DNA of 64,000 nt, from positions 1-64,000 of the forward strand of contig JAJZLJ010000002.1 of assembly GCA_021850625.1 (NCBI GenBank). Direction: 5' to 3'. Under the pieces are notes generated by a model. That model was not told the DNA's origin, ran no database searches, and saw only the letters and a list, made by a program, of their open reading frames with translations. Positions 9,034-18,380 of the stretch are shown one piece after another (within the stretch, counting starts at the first letter, position 1; every line of letters begins with the position of its first letter). The position numbers and the translations under genes were made by a program. The stretch comes from Microcaldota archaeon. Its GTDB lineage: Archaea > Micrarchaeota > Micrarchaeia > Micrarchaeales > CABMGC01.

Positions 9034-10399
9034 TTCCTATAAGAATTGTTGATGCTAAGAGAAATATTTCTGAGTATACAATACTATTTACAAGATAACC
9101 TGTTTGTTTTGATCTGCCTGAAAGAAATACTTTTTCAATGATCCAGAATAAAAATGCTCCGAGAAGTATTATACTTATTAACGGAAGTAAAGCCAGCACG
9201 CCAAATGTTGAAAATGCAGCAGTAAAAATAAGTATATCTGCTATAAATCCTGCTGTTAATGGAAGACCCAATGTTGCAAATACTCCCAATATGAATAGAT
9301 AAGCGACAGATGAAAAGTCTTTTATTATTCCTTTCAACGCCGATATTTCTAAGGTTCCGTAAAGTTCTTTTACTGTTCCAGCTATCAAAAATAACATAGA
9401 GATTGCTATCGCATGTGCAAGCATACCGTATAGTGCGCCATTAATTCCTAATGATATTCCAGAGGCTATTCCCAAGGACACTATGGCCATATCTGTTATG
9501 CTGCTATAAGCTATTGCACGTTTGAGATTGTTTTGGCGCATAGCAATAAATACAGAGTATATTGCTGAAAAAGAGAATAATATTGCAAGATATATCTGAT
9601 AACTCTTGAAGATTGGAAGCATTAAACTTACCAATATAAGACCATAACCACCAAATTTTAATAGTACCCCAGCAAGTATCATGCTGCCGGTTGTAGGCGC
9701 CTCGGTATGTGCATCTGGAAGCCAGTTATGAAATGGAAAGATTGGAATTTTTATCATGAACGCTATAAGAAGAAGTAGAAAAATAGGAAACTGAACAGCA
9801 ATTGGAATTGTAGCGCTATTTGCTATTATTTGTGAGATTACAAATGTGCTTGGATAAACATTATAGTATAATAAAAGTATGGCTATTAGAAGAAAAAGGC
9901 TTGATACTATTGAGTAGAGGATAAATTTTATTGAGGCATATCTGCGTTTTGTAGATCCAAAAAGATATATTATAAAAAACATTGAAAATTCAGCTATTTC
10001 CCAGAATATATAAAGCAGGAGAAGATTTGAGGAAAGAAAAAGAGCTAATGAAGATCCTTCGATTAATGCAAAAAGTACTGCGTATATGCGTTCATTATTT
10101 TTTATAAAATATCCTATTCCAATTGAGGATGCAAAAAAAACTATAGATGTCATCAATTCTAGAATCATGGTTATAGAGGTTATTGAAAAACCTACATTGA
10201 AGCCAAGGTATTCGAAACTAATTGAAGCGGTTATCCATGCTTGATTTGTTATAAATCCAAATACCAGAAATAGTGATAAAAGCAATACGATAAATGAGGT
10301 TATTGATTGTACTTTTTTAACAAAATACTTCGGAATTACAAGTATAGGAAGTATTGAAAGAAAAGGAATCAATATTATAAAAAACAGCAAAGGAAACAT
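9008..10399 (-). CDS. nuoM: NADH-quinone oxidoreductase subunit M
   Basis: 463-residue antiporter-like subunit with about 14 TM helices. It is identified as NuoM rather than L or N by FPFHNWLPDAHTEAPTTGS followed by ILAGVLLKFGGYGL (about 222-254), including the pumping Lys. YIFWEIAEFSMFFIIYLFG near 129-147 carries the TM5 Glu. It completes the three-pump membrane arm with NuoL and NuoN but is encoded on the opposite strand, convergent with nuoN. It therefore needs its own promoter, in the divergent region shared with the RPA gene. Confidence 0.93.
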   Translation of the reverse strand: MFPLLFFIILIPFLSILPILVIPKYFVKKVQSITSFIVLLLSLFLVFGFITNQAWITASISFEYLGFNVGFSITSITMILELMTSIVFFASSIGIGYFIKNNERIYAVLFALIEGSSLALFLSSNLLLLYIFWEIAEFSMFFIIYLFGSTKRRYASIKFILYSIVSSLFLLIAILLLYYNVYPSTFVISQIIANSATIPIAVQFPIFLLLLIAFMIKIPIFPFHNWLPDAHTEAPTTGSMILAGVLLKFGGYGLILVSLMLPIFKSYQIYLAILFSFSAIYSVFIAMRQNNLKRAIAYSSITDMAIVSLGIASGISLGINGALYGMLAHAIAISMLFLIAGTVKELYGTLEISALKGIIKDFSSVAYLFILGVFATLGLPLTAGFIADILIFTAAFSTFGVLALLPLISIILLGAFLFWIIEKVFLSGRSKQTGYLVNSIVYSEIFLLASTILIGIIPSLLLH

Positions 10400-10460
10400 A
10401 TTATACCTATTATTATATAAGTTCTAGTTAAAAAAGTATATAAATAAGTCAGGTAATAAC

Positions 10461-11246
10461 ATGGAACCTATTGAACATGAAGATGAGATTAAAAAAACAA
10501 TAGATAAACATGGTGGCCTTATAAATAAACAGATGGCATCTAACATTAATAACGAAAGAGAGATAAAAACCTATCAAAAAATGAATGTTGTTTCTCTTTT
10601 AAAAGCATCGGCACTAGATGGAGATATAGTAAGTATTGAGGATAAAATTTATCGTATTTTTAATAAAATAACAATAAATAACGGCAATATACAAAGAATT
10701 AGAAGAATTGTAGTATTAGGAGATGAGGGAAAAACAATAACAACAGTATTATGGGATAAAAACTGCAATTTTATAGATTCTATGCTGATACAAAGAGGGG
10801 ATAGAGTTTCTATAAGCAGCCTTAAAGTTAAAAAATCAAATGATGAAATAGAGTTAACTAATACTGCAGGAACGTATATAGTAAAGACATCGCCGTCTTA
10901 TAATTTTAGATCAAATTTCTCTGAGTTTATTGGTAATGAAAAAAATATAGATATATTAGGTAGAATACTTTCAATAAGTCCAATTAGATATTTTAAAGAT
11001 TTAGATGGAAAGCAAAGCGGTGTTTCAGAATGTAGTATAACAGATGGAACTACCGAGGCACATGTTACAATGTGGCGTTCATCTAGTACTTATTCAAGTG
11101 ATATGCATCCCGGAATGTATGTAAAAATAGAGTTTGCTTCTGTAAAAATACTTGAGGAAAAAATAGAGATAACAGCTTCTGATACATCAAGGATACTTAT
11201 AGGTCAGGGTTTGGGCGCTCTTGTAGGAAAAACAGCAAAGAGTTGA
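10461..11246 (+). CDS. RPA-like single-stranded DNA-binding protein (two OB folds)
   Basis: 261 residues. The C-terminal half contains a clear archaeal RPA OB fold: DILGRILSISPIRYF near 164-178, then a SGVSECSITDGTTEAHVTMW strand pair near 188-207, and GMYVKIEFASVKI near 218-230. The middle (about 45-140) has a second, weaker OB-like pattern. No zinc-finger cysteines typical of long archaeal RPA are present. The protein should coat ssDNA during replication and repair. The start ATG has AGGTAAT seven to eight bases upstream. It is divergent from nuoM and unrelated to it. Confidence 0.75.
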   Translation: MEPIEHEDEIKKTIDKHGGLINKQMASNINNEREIKTYQKMNVVSLLKASALDGDIVSIEDKIYRIFNKITINNGNIQRIRRIVVLGDEGKTITTVLWDKNCNFIDSMLIQRGDRVSISSLKVKKSNDEIELTNTAGTYIVKTSPSYNFRSNFSEFIGNEKNIDILGRILSISPIRYFKDLDGKQSGVSECSITDGTTEAHVTMWRSSSTYSSDMHPGMYVKIEFASVKILEEKIEITASDTSRILIGQGLGALVGKTAKS

Positions 11247-11273
11247 CTTTGATAAATAAAATTTATAGTAAGC

Positions 11274-11283
11274 TTTATATATA
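11274..11283 (+). promoter_or_regulatory. TATA box for the 11.3-kb candidate RNA
   Basis: TTTATATATA, centred about 25 nt before the first base of the long closing stem of the candidate RNA. That is the usual archaeal TATA-to-start spacing. It lies only 27 nt after the RPA stop codon. Confidence 0.6.
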
Positions 11284-11301
11284 ACTAGTTATAAAATTAA
11301 T

Positions 11302-11404
11302 AGTTTTCTGAGGGTGTGATTGAGAACTTATTTTTATCCCACCCAAATCCCAAAATCTTTTCTCTTAGGAGTATGCATTTCGTACTTCAGCCCCTCAGAA
11401 AACC
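11302..11404 (+). ncRNA. Candidate structured non-coding RNA of about 100 nt
   Basis: A perfect 12-bp stem closes the element: GTTTTCTGAGGG at 11303-11314 pairs with CCCTCAGAAAAC at 11392-11403. Inside it, GAGUAUG pairs with CGUACUU (with G-U pairs) around a CAUUU loop at about 11370-11388. A TATA box lies at the right distance upstream and no reading frame fits. I do not recognise it as SRP RNA, RNase P RNA, 5S, tRNA, or a standard box C/D or H/ACA guide. The strand is chosen from the TATA box. A transcription-termination or mRNA structure is the alternative, but the closing stem spans some 78 nt of internal sequence, unusual for a terminator. Confidence 0.5.
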
Positions 11405-11491
11405 GTTTATAATGAATTTAATTGGCATGGCAGGCAGTTAATTCAAAATTATTTATTTTATAGTTATAATAACTTACAGTCACCTGATTAT

Positions 11492-12247
11492 TTAATAAAG
11501 CCTTGTACGTTCTTGTGCAGTTTGTAACTCTTCTATTAAAATATTGACATCTGTTCCCATAGTTATAGGTCTTATTGAATCGCCCAGGATTGCAACCTCG
11601 TCCTCTATTTTTGATCTTTCTTCGTTTTCAGTTATGCCAACTATCAGTTTAGTTATGTGAAGAGCGGATATTGATAATTGTGCGTCGCAGATAGCCTCTG
11701 AAAGATTATAGTGTTGGGAGATATATGTTGATCCTTCTGGAATATTTAGGCTATTGCATATTTCAGAATACTTTCTTTCAGAAGGTCTTAAAAGAACTAG
11801 TGTTTTTTGTCCGGTTACTGGAGTACTTGTATCCTCCAGTCTAGTTTCAAGTTTTAATGCTGGAAACTTTTTAAGTATAAACTCAGTGCCCAATTCCTTA
11901 AGTTTAAGTTCTAAATCTTCAGGAGAACCACATATGTTGGAGTAATTTCCTTTAGCATAAGAACGCATAGTTGATACAAGATTATGTTCTATCTCTTGGG
12001 TTGAATTTCCTTTGTTTTTTAATAATGAATGAGTAAATTTACATGCACCGCAATCAGTGTGAGGTATATAAGTTATTTGAGTGATTGGATATTTTGATAT
12101 GAGAGTTTCAAGAGTTGTTGAAACACCAGGTGGATTTCCTGCTGCAGTTCTTACAAAAACAGTTTTACCGTCATTCATTCGATCTGCTACTTGGTTCATT
12201 CTTGCATCTATACACATTATAGCTATCCTATTTATTTTCGTTTCCAT
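11492..12247 (-). CDS. Beta-carbonic-anhydrase-like protein
   Basis: 251 residues. The N-terminal third carries the zinc-site pattern of beta carbonic anhydrases: CIDAR near 12-16 (Cys plus the Asp-Arg dyad) and HTDCGAC near 62-68 (His and Cys ligands). The family interconverts CO2 and bicarbonate. The region after about residue 115 is not a typical continuation and I do not recognise it. It may be a divergent dimerisation region or a separate domain, so enzymatic activity is probable but unproven. It stands alone, with a TATA-like element about 40 nt upstream. Confidence 0.65.
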   Translation of the reverse strand: METKINRIAIMCIDARMNQVADRMNDGKTVFVRTAAGNPPGVSTTLETLISKYPITQITYIPHTDCGACKFTHSLLKNKGNSTQEIEHNLVSTMRSYAKGNYSNICGSPEDLELKLKELGTEFILKKFPALKLETRLEDTSTPVTGQKTLVLLRPSERKYSEICNSLNIPEGSTYISQHYNLSEAICDAQLSISALHITKLIVGITENEERSKIEDEVAILGDSIRPITMGTDVNILIEELQTAQERTRLY

Positions 12248-12405
12248 TTTTTCGCCTTAACAATTTAAAGAGTCATAAATATATGTAAAAATAAGCTTTG
12301 AGCAAAAACTAAGTTTAACTTTTCCAAATTTCATTTAAATTCGCCAGGGGTGGGATTTATTTTTTTGAATTATTAACAAATCTTTAAATGCACGAATATT
12401 TATAA

Positions 12406-14181
12406 TTATATGTCAACACTAATGCCAAAATCTTCTTTTAATCGTTTTTTGCTTATTTGGGTAGGAGAACCATCAAGAGGTGATTCATACTTTTTATTCT
12501 TTGGAAATAATATAAAATCACGTATATTATCTGAATTTGACAAAAGGGCAACGAGTCTATCAAAACCTAATGCTATTCCACCATGTATTGGAGCTCCATA
12601 ACCTAAGGCTTCTATTAGAAAACCAAAAGTATCTTCTATTGTCTTGTCATTCATTCCCATCATCTTTAGGCTTTTTCTTTGCTGTTCCGGATCTCTTATT
12701 CTTATCGAGCCGCTTGCTATCTCCATGCCATTGAGTACTAGGTCATACTGCCTTGCAAGAGCCTTTTCAGGCTCGGTTTCTATATATTTTATTGTTTCTT
12801 CCTTTGGAGCAGAGAAGGGATTATGTGCAGGCTTAAGTTTACCAGTTACCTCGTCCTTTTCGAACATTGGAAAATCATCTATCCATAAAAAGGAATACTC
12901 ACAAGAATATTTTGCTATTTTATCCCCAATTATCTTACGTATCTTTCCCATTGAGGATAAAAGCAATTTTTCAGATACATCTGAAAAAATAAGTATTATG
13001 TCACCATCTTTTGAAGCTAGCTTCTTTTGTATTTTTTCTGCGGCGCTTCCCATTGAGTTGATTATACTTTCAGGTTCAGAATTGAGCTTCCCATTTTTAA
13101 CAAATAGCCATGTCATGCCGCCTAAGCCAAATTCCTTAGCTAATTCTATTGTCTTAAGAAGATAGTTTTTATCGATCTTAGATGAGGCCAAACCAAACTC
13201 CGCAGCAAACGCCATAGCTTTGACAGATCCTCCTGCAGTTATTACTCTTTTTAACATGTTATAATCGCTATTTCTTATCTCTTCGGTTATATCAAAAATC
13301 TTTGATTCGAAGCGTAGATCTGGTTTATCAGAGCCATAATTTTTCATTGCGTCATTGAATAGCATATGCTTAAATCCTAGTTTTATGTTTTTATTGAGTA
13401 ATTCTTTAAATATTCGCTGAAGCATCTCCTCGACTAATGATTGTATAAATTTTTCGTCTTTAAATGAGATCTCTATATCTATCTGCGTAAACTCAGGCTG
13501 ACGATCCTCTCTTGGATCCTCGTCGCGATAACACCTGGCTATTTGGAAATAACGCTCTAAACCAGAGATCATACATAATTGTTTATATATCTGTGGTGAT
13601 TGCGGAAGAGCATAAAATTTATCCTTGTTTGTTCGTGAAGGAACTATAAAGGTTCTAGAACCAGTTTCATAGGTATCCTTTACTAATGTCGGAGTTTCCA
13701 ATTCTAAAAATTCCTTTCCCCATAAAAACTGCCTTATTGTCTTTGTAAGTTTGTCTCTAAACTCTATTCTTTGTATCATCTCCTTTCTTCTTAAATCAAG
13801 GTATCGATATCTAAGACGTAATTCCTCGTTTGCTAGAAACTTTCGTTTTTCGTCTATAAGCTCAAATGGTGGGATATTAGATTTATTTATTAAATCAAAC
13901 TTTTCAACGAATAGCTCTATTTTTCCGGTTGGATTTGTATTGTCTATTGTATCGTTATCTCTCAGTTTTACAGTTCCTGATACAAAGATAACATACTCTT
14001 TTCCTAGTTTTTCTGCTTCTTTTAGTATATTACCCTCAAAAACAAGCTGAAGAGTACCATATCTGTCTGCAAGATCTATAAATAATTTTCCGCCATGGTC
14101 TCGTATATATCTGCACCAACCATAAAGTGAAACTTTTTTTTCTACATCTTTTATTGTTAATGAGTTACAATTTATTTCCAT
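12406..14181 (-). CDS. aspS: Aspartyl-tRNA synthetase, bacterial type
   Basis: 591 residues, the bacterial length; archaeal AspRS is about 430. N-terminal OB fold: GWCRYIRDHGGKLFIDLADR near 21-40. Class II motif 2: YFQIARCYRDEDPREDRQPEFTQ near 210-232. The bacterial GAD insertion occupies about 270-410. Motif 3 (GIALGFDRL) lies near 551-559. It charges tRNA-Asp and, with the adjacent GatCAB genes, probably also tRNA-Asn as a non-discriminating enzyme. GGTG five bases before the ATG overlaps the end of gatB, so the genes are cotranscribed. The bacterial architecture in an archaeal genome indicates lateral transfer. Confidence 0.95.
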   Translation of the reverse strand: MEINCNSLTIKDVEKKVSLYGWCRYIRDHGGKLFIDLADRYGTLQLVFEGNILKEAEKLGKEYVIFVSGTVKLRDNDTIDNTNPTGKIELFVEKFDLINKSNIPPFELIDEKRKFLANEELRLRYRYLDLRRKEMIQRIEFRDKLTKTIRQFLWGKEFLELETPTLVKDTYETGSRTFIVPSRTNKDKFYALPQSPQIYKQLCMISGLERYFQIARCYRDEDPREDRQPEFTQIDIEISFKDEKFIQSLVEEMLQRIFKELLNKNIKLGFKHMLFNDAMKNYGSDKPDLRFESKIFDITEEIRNSDYNMLKRVITAGGSVKAMAFAAEFGLASSKIDKNYLLKTIELAKEFGLGGMTWLFVKNGKLNSEPESIINSMGSAAEKIQKKLASKDGDIILIFSDVSEKLLLSSMGKIRKIIGDKIAKYSCEYSFLWIDDFPMFEKDEVTGKLKPAHNPFSAPKEETIKYIETEPEKALARQYDLVLNGMEIASGSIRIRDPEQQRKSLKMMGMNDKTIEDTFGFLIEALGYGAPIHGGIALGFDRLVALLSNSDNIRDFILFPKNKKYESPLDGSPTQISKKRLKEDFGISVDI

Positions 14182-15476
14182 TATTGCACCTTATGCTCCG
14201 AGGATAGCAGCGATTCAAGCCTTTCTGAAACAAGACGCGGATTTACTTTTAGTTTTTTAGCTATGTTTCCTATTATAAAATTCAATGCTTTCTTGTTTGT
14301 AGCAGATTCTTTTAATAGATTTTTATTGCCATCTATCATTGAACGAATTTCTTTGTCTATCTCTTGAGTATTTGCTACTTTAATATTTATAGTTATTTCT
14401 TTTCCGCTCTCTATTGCTTGTATATCTTTTTGGTCTGGATAATGACCTTGTTCTATAATCTTTATTACCTTTTCAAGTGTTTCTACATCATTTTTACTCC
14501 CATATCTTTGAAGCAAAGAGATTGAATTAAGTATATTTTTCAATTTATAGTTTTTTTCAAACCTTTCTATAAACCCAAGTGAGTTCTTATTAAATTGAAT
14601 GGCTTCTAAGATTTGTGATTCATTAACTCCATATTTTTGAGAGTACTCTTTTGCCATTGAACTAGCGTATATAGGTTTTATTGCTTTAATTTTTGAAATG
14701 TCATAAACAGTTAAATCTGAATCGAAAATAAATCCATATTCTTCATCGCTTTCTTTTTCTCGCGAGGATATCGTAGCCATCTTTGCTTCGTTATAAGAAC
14801 GTGTCTCTTTTTCTATTGGAATATTTTCATTAATTAGTTTTTCCTGTCTTTGTATTTCGTATCTTGCAGCGTCTATAATATTTTTTGTTCCGGTAATATT
14901 CTTAACCTCAACTCTAATTTCAGATAATGAAATATTAAGATCCGCTTTTATTTCCTGTTCCACATCTACGTCTAAATAATATAATATACTCTTAAGTTCT
15001 GTTATAAACATACGGAGATCTTCCTCTGTTTGTATATCAGGTTCAGTAACTATCTCTACAAGTGGGCGACCAGACCTATTATAATCTATTAAGGTGTAGC
15101 CATCTTCTCTTAATATTTTAGCAGGATCCTCTTCCAACTGTACACGCCTGATTCTTATTTTTTTATCTCCAAGCAAAATGAAACCGTTTGAGCCTATTGG
15201 ACATTCTTTTTGAGTTATCTGGAATGATTTTGGCAGATCAGGATAAAAATAAACCTTTCTTTCAAAATAAATTGTTTTAGACGAAGAGCAGTTTAATGCT
15301 TTGGAAATACTAAATGCTATTTTTAATGCAGAGTTGTTCAAAACAGGCTTTGAACCTGGCATTCCAGTACAGGTAGGACATATTGCAGTATTTGGTTCCT
15401 TTGAATGATTCGTACATCTGCAAAATAATTTTGTTTTTGTTGGAAGACCTGCATGAACCTCTAAACCTATTTTCAT
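14181..15476 (-). CDS. gatB: Asp-tRNA(Asn)/Glu-tRNA(Gln) amidotransferase subunit B
   Basis: 431 residues, about 45 shorter than usual GatB. The kinase-like N-terminal domain starts with KIGLEVHAGLPTKTKLFC. The zinc-site cysteines are visible in CRCTN near 19-23 and CPTCTGMPG near 33-41. The tail after about 330 is the helical YqeY-like domain that contacts the tRNA, ending KLKVNPRLVSERLESLL. GatB phosphorylates the misacylated aminoacyl-tRNA before amide transfer. The gene overlaps aspS by one base and follows gatA, consistent with one operon. AGGTAATAATT precedes the ATG. Confidence 0.93.
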   Translation of the reverse strand: MKIGLEVHAGLPTKTKLFCRCTNHSKEPNTAICPTCTGMPGSKPVLNNSALKIAFSISKALNCSSSKTIYFERKVYFYPDLPKSFQITQKECPIGSNGFILLGDKKIRIRRVQLEEDPAKILREDGYTLIDYNRSGRPLVEIVTEPDIQTEEDLRMFITELKSILYYLDVDVEQEIKADLNISLSEIRVEVKNITGTKNIIDAARYEIQRQEKLINENIPIEKETRSYNEAKMATISSREKESDEEYGFIFDSDLTVYDISKIKAIKPIYASSMAKEYSQKYGVNESQILEAIQFNKNSLGFIERFEKNYKLKNILNSISLLQRYGSKNDVETLEKVIKIIEQGHYPDQKDIQAIESGKEITINIKVANTQEIDKEIRSMIDGNKNLLKESATNKKALNFIIGNIAKKLKVNPRLVSERLESLLSSEHKVQ

Positions 15477-15481
15477 AATTA

Positions 15482-16834
15482 TTACCTTAAAACACCTAAA
15501 TTGTATTTAAAATCGTAATTAAATGATAATTCCCATTTTGAAACAAAATCAATTATTGCAGTATCGTTCCAGTGTTTAGTAACTAACTGTGCACCCAACG
15601 GCATTCCGTGTAAATAGGAATATGGAAATGAGATATGAGGAAAACCGCATAAGTTAGGCGGTATTGTAAGCATATCGGTTTTATAAACTTCTAGTGGAGA
15701 AAGTTTGTTTGTGTCTTCAAATCTTGGAGTTTTTATAGGCATTACAGGAGATAATATAAAACCATCGGCAAGAATTTTATTGAGCTCGTTTATTAAAAGT
15801 GATCTTACCTTTAAGGCTTTTGAGTAATATAGATTTTTTACGCTTGCGCTCCTTACAAACGTTCCGAGAACAACTCTTCGTTTGGCTTCTGGACCTAAAT
15901 TTTCTCTTGCATTTGTAAAGAAAGTATTATACTGTTGTGAAAAGTCATTGTTTTTTAAACCATACTTAAAACCAGTATATTTTGCAAGGTTTGTTGATGC
16001 CTCTGCCATGGCAATTATATAGTAAGATGGGATGGCTTTGTCTATAAATGGAAGAGAGCGATGTTCTATAGTATAACCAAGATTTTCAAGTTTTTTTACA
16101 AAAAGCAAAAATTCTTTTTCTATTTCTACATCAAGCCCAGTTATAAGCTGATCTATTAAAATAATCTTTTTCTTATCTGTATCTGTGCATTTTTTATCTA
16201 CGCAGGTCGTATCGTGCGAATCAGGCCCTCTTATTTTTTCATATACATATTTTATATCTTCCGATTTTCTTGCCATTATACCTATTTTATCTAAAGAATT
16301 AGAATAATCGATAAGTCCGTATCTGGATATTGAACCGTATGTAGGGGTAAACCCCACAACACCACAGAATGCAGCCGGAGTTGAAATAGAACCTCCAGTA
16401 GATTCTGCTATAGCTATATGATATTTTAGAATCGCAGTGGCAGCAGCTGCGCCACTGCTTGAACCACCAGTAACGTATCTTTCATCAAAAGGATTCTTTG
16501 CGATGTGTTCAGAGTTTATTCCAAAACTGCCAAAACCAAATTCATCCATATTGGTTTTTCCAAGAAATGAGAACCCGTTGTTCTTCATTCGTTCCACTAC
16601 GGTTGCATTGAATGGAGGAAAATAACCTTTTAATATCTTTGATGAAGCGGTAGTTTCAACATTTTTTACGCAGATATTATCCTTTACGGAAAAAAGAAAT
16701 CCGCTACTGATATTTTCTTGCGATATTGTATTAAAAATATTGAGTTTTTCGTTTAATTTTACAAGTTCACTGTTAAGTTTAATATAATAATCGCCAGGTC
16801 TTTGCTTTTTATTAAACTCTTCTATGGAATTCAT
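15482..16834 (-). CDS. gatA: Aspartyl/glutamyl-tRNA amidotransferase subunit A
   Basis: 450-residue amidase-signature enzyme that releases ammonia from Gln or Asn for the transamidation. The Ser-cisSer-Lys triad is visible: Lys in FSVKDNI near 48-54, Ser in GGSSSGAAAA near 122-131, and the catalytic Ser in ESTGGSISTPAAFCG near 144-158. It lies five bases upstream of gatB and overlaps gatC by four bases (ATGA). It is the complete length for the family with no truncation. Confidence 0.95.
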   Translation of the reverse strand: MNSIEEFNKKQRPGDYYIKLNSELVKLNEKLNIFNTISQENISSGFLFSVKDNICVKNVETTASSKILKGYFPPFNATVVERMKNNGFSFLGKTNMDEFGFGSFGINSEHIAKNPFDERYVTGGSSSGAAAATAILKYHIAIAESTGGSISTPAAFCGVVGFTPTYGSISRYGLIDYSNSLDKIGIMARKSEDIKYVYEKIRGPDSHDTTCVDKKCTDTDKKKIILIDQLITGLDVEIEKEFLLFVKKLENLGYTIEHRSLPFIDKAIPSYYIIAMAEASTNLAKYTGFKYGLKNNDFSQQYNTFFTNARENLGPEAKRRVVLGTFVRSASVKNLYYSKALKVRSLLINELNKILADGFILSPVMPIKTPRFEDTNKLSPLEVYKTDMLTIPPNLCGFPHISFPYSYLHGMPLGAQLVTKHWNDTAIIDFVSKWELSFNYDFKYNLGVLR

Positions 16835-17103
16835 AGCTCCGGACCCACTACATAAAAACGATACGTTTTTGTATTTTTAAGTATAGCTGGTATATCATCA
16901 AATTCTTCAGGTATATCCTCTGCTGTTTTTTCTGGAATAAGTATTGGATGAAATGCCTCAGTTGTCTCATCGGTTTTTACTGATTTGAGTGAATCGAAGT
17001 AGTTTATTATTTCCTCTACATCGTTTTTTATTGAAGAGTACTCATTTTCATTAAGCTTTATTCTGCATATTTTTAATAATCGATTAAACTCTTTGTCTTC
17101 CAT
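16831..17103 (-). CDS. gatC: Aspartyl/glutamyl-tRNA amidotransferase subunit C
   Basis: 90-residue GatC, the small belt subunit that holds GatA and GatB together. The helical N-terminus (EFNRLLKICRIKLNENE) and INYFDSLKSVKTDETTEAFHP near 49-69 match the family, which typically has a Leu/Asp-rich segment followed by P-x-x. It is first in the gatC-gatA-gatB-aspS order. The gene is separated by 59 nt from the asparaginase gene upstream. Confidence 0.9.
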   Translation of the reverse strand: MEDKEFNRLLKICRIKLNENEYSSIKNDVEEIINYFDSLKSVKTDETTEAFHPILIPEKTAEDIPEEFDDIPAILKNTKTYRFYVVGPEL

Positions 17104-17162
17104 ATCAAAATACCTTAAAGAACATTGTTATTGTTAAAATTAGAGTAATTTATACTTTTTGT

Positions 17163-18380
17163 TTAGGTGTTTTGAACACGCGTCTTAGATCTACTATTCT
17201 TTCTATTATTAGTGGTGAAAAGATCCATAGACCTTTTTATTGGAATAAGTGTACTTTCCATAAAAGCAGATCGTTCTGGAAAGCTATTGATATCCGAATT
17301 GCCATGTTTAATTGTTGAAGAAGCAGTTCCATTAATTGTAGTTCTATGATATTCTAAATTCAACATACGATTTTTATTGTTTTCAAATGCTTGCATAAAT
17401 TTTCTAAGATATGCCTCACGTTTATCTGAACTTTGAATTATCCCTAGAACATTTGCAGTGTTATTATAATCAAAAGAGTATAAACCAATGCCGTGTATTA
17501 CTCCAGCATCATCTGCCATTTTATTTATCTCATACTCTCCTTTGTTAATATGCACAGATGGAATTTGTGAAGATAGTATTACAGGAATAACTTTTGAGAT
17601 ATCTGATATTATTTGTGTATAGTTAGATGGTATACCTACCGAACCATAACTTAAAAGTATGATTGCTTTGTTTTTTTCAGCTAAAGCAACTAACTGCTCC
17701 GTATTCTCGTTTGGAGATAAAACTATTGTACCTATATTTGAATCGTAGCGTGTCTCAATAAATGGTTTTAACAGTATAAATTGATTATTTATCGGTGTAA
17801 TGTATTTTATCTCGTTGTTTTGTATATGTGCTATTTCTTCTTTTATACTGGAAAAGGTCATATTGCCTTGATTTTCAGTTTCATAAGCCCATTGTCCCGG
17901 AATAACCTTTCCATGAAATACAACGAATACCCCGCCAATTCCAGCTTTTGCAAAGGTTATTGCATCACTCAAATTTTTAATAGCATCGGTATTTTCCTGT
18001 TCTATAGTTTTCATAGAACCTGTTATGATTAATGGTTTTTTTAGATATGAAAGCGATATAGCGAGCATTGATGATGTAAAGCTTAATGTATCAGTTCCAT
18101 GAGTAACTATTATGGCATCTTTTGATTTAAATAAATTGAATGCTTTCTCTGCTATTTTAAGTTGATCTTCAGCATTTATGTTTGTGCTATCTTTATTTAA
18201 CAACGGCACTATTTCTATCTTAATTTTATGATCTTTCGAGATTAATTCTGAGGAATAGCCTAATTGTTCTCTAAGTATACGATTTATTACGCCTTCTGCC
18301 GGTTTTATGCCATTTGAGGAGCTTAAGCTAGAGATTGTACCTCCCGTAGTTATAATAGCAATTTTTATATGCTGCTCCAT
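17163..18380 (-). CDS. L-asparaginase (type I / GatD-like catalytic domain)
   Basis: 405 residues. The asparaginase fold is certain: ITTGGTISS near 10-18 and VTHGTDTLSF near 96-105 supply the two catalytic Thr sites, and ITGSMK near 119-124 follows. Archaeal GatD has an extra domain of about 80 residues before this point; here the catalytic domain starts at the N-terminus, and no gatE is in view, so free asparaginase is the better call. The last 60 residues are a basic Ser/Asn-rich extension of unknown role. The position directly upstream of gatCAB suggests asparagine/aspartate balancing near tRNA-Asn synthesis. Confidence 0.85.
   Translation of the reverse strand: MEQHIKIAIITTGGTISSLSSSNGIKPAEGVINRILREQLGYSSELISKDHKIKIEIVPLLNKDSTNINAEDQLKIAEKAFNLFKSKDAIIVTHGTDTLSFTSSMLAISLSYLKKPLIITGSMKTIEQENTDAIKNLSDAITFAKAGIGGVFVVFHGKVIPGQWAYETENQGNMTFSSIKEEIAHIQNNEIKYITPINNQFILLKPFIETRYDSNIGTIVLSPNENTEQLVALAEKNKAIILLSYGSVGIPSNYTQIISDISKVIPVILSSQIPSVHINKGEYEINKMADDAGVIHGIGLYSFDYNNTANVLGIIQSSDKREAYLRKFMQAFENNKNRMLNLEYHRTTINGTASSTIKHGNSDINSFPERSAFMESTLIPIKRSMDLFTTNNRKNSRSKTRVQNT

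Noticed and set aside
12644-13165. 173-codon open frame on the + strand inside aspS
   Set aside because: Fully antisense to a conserved synthetase; no ribosome site, and composition matches a shadow frame.
17163-18380. Calling this gene gatD
   Set aside because: The N-terminal domain of GatD is absent and no gatE is present; the catalytic core alone does not separate GatD from asparaginase.
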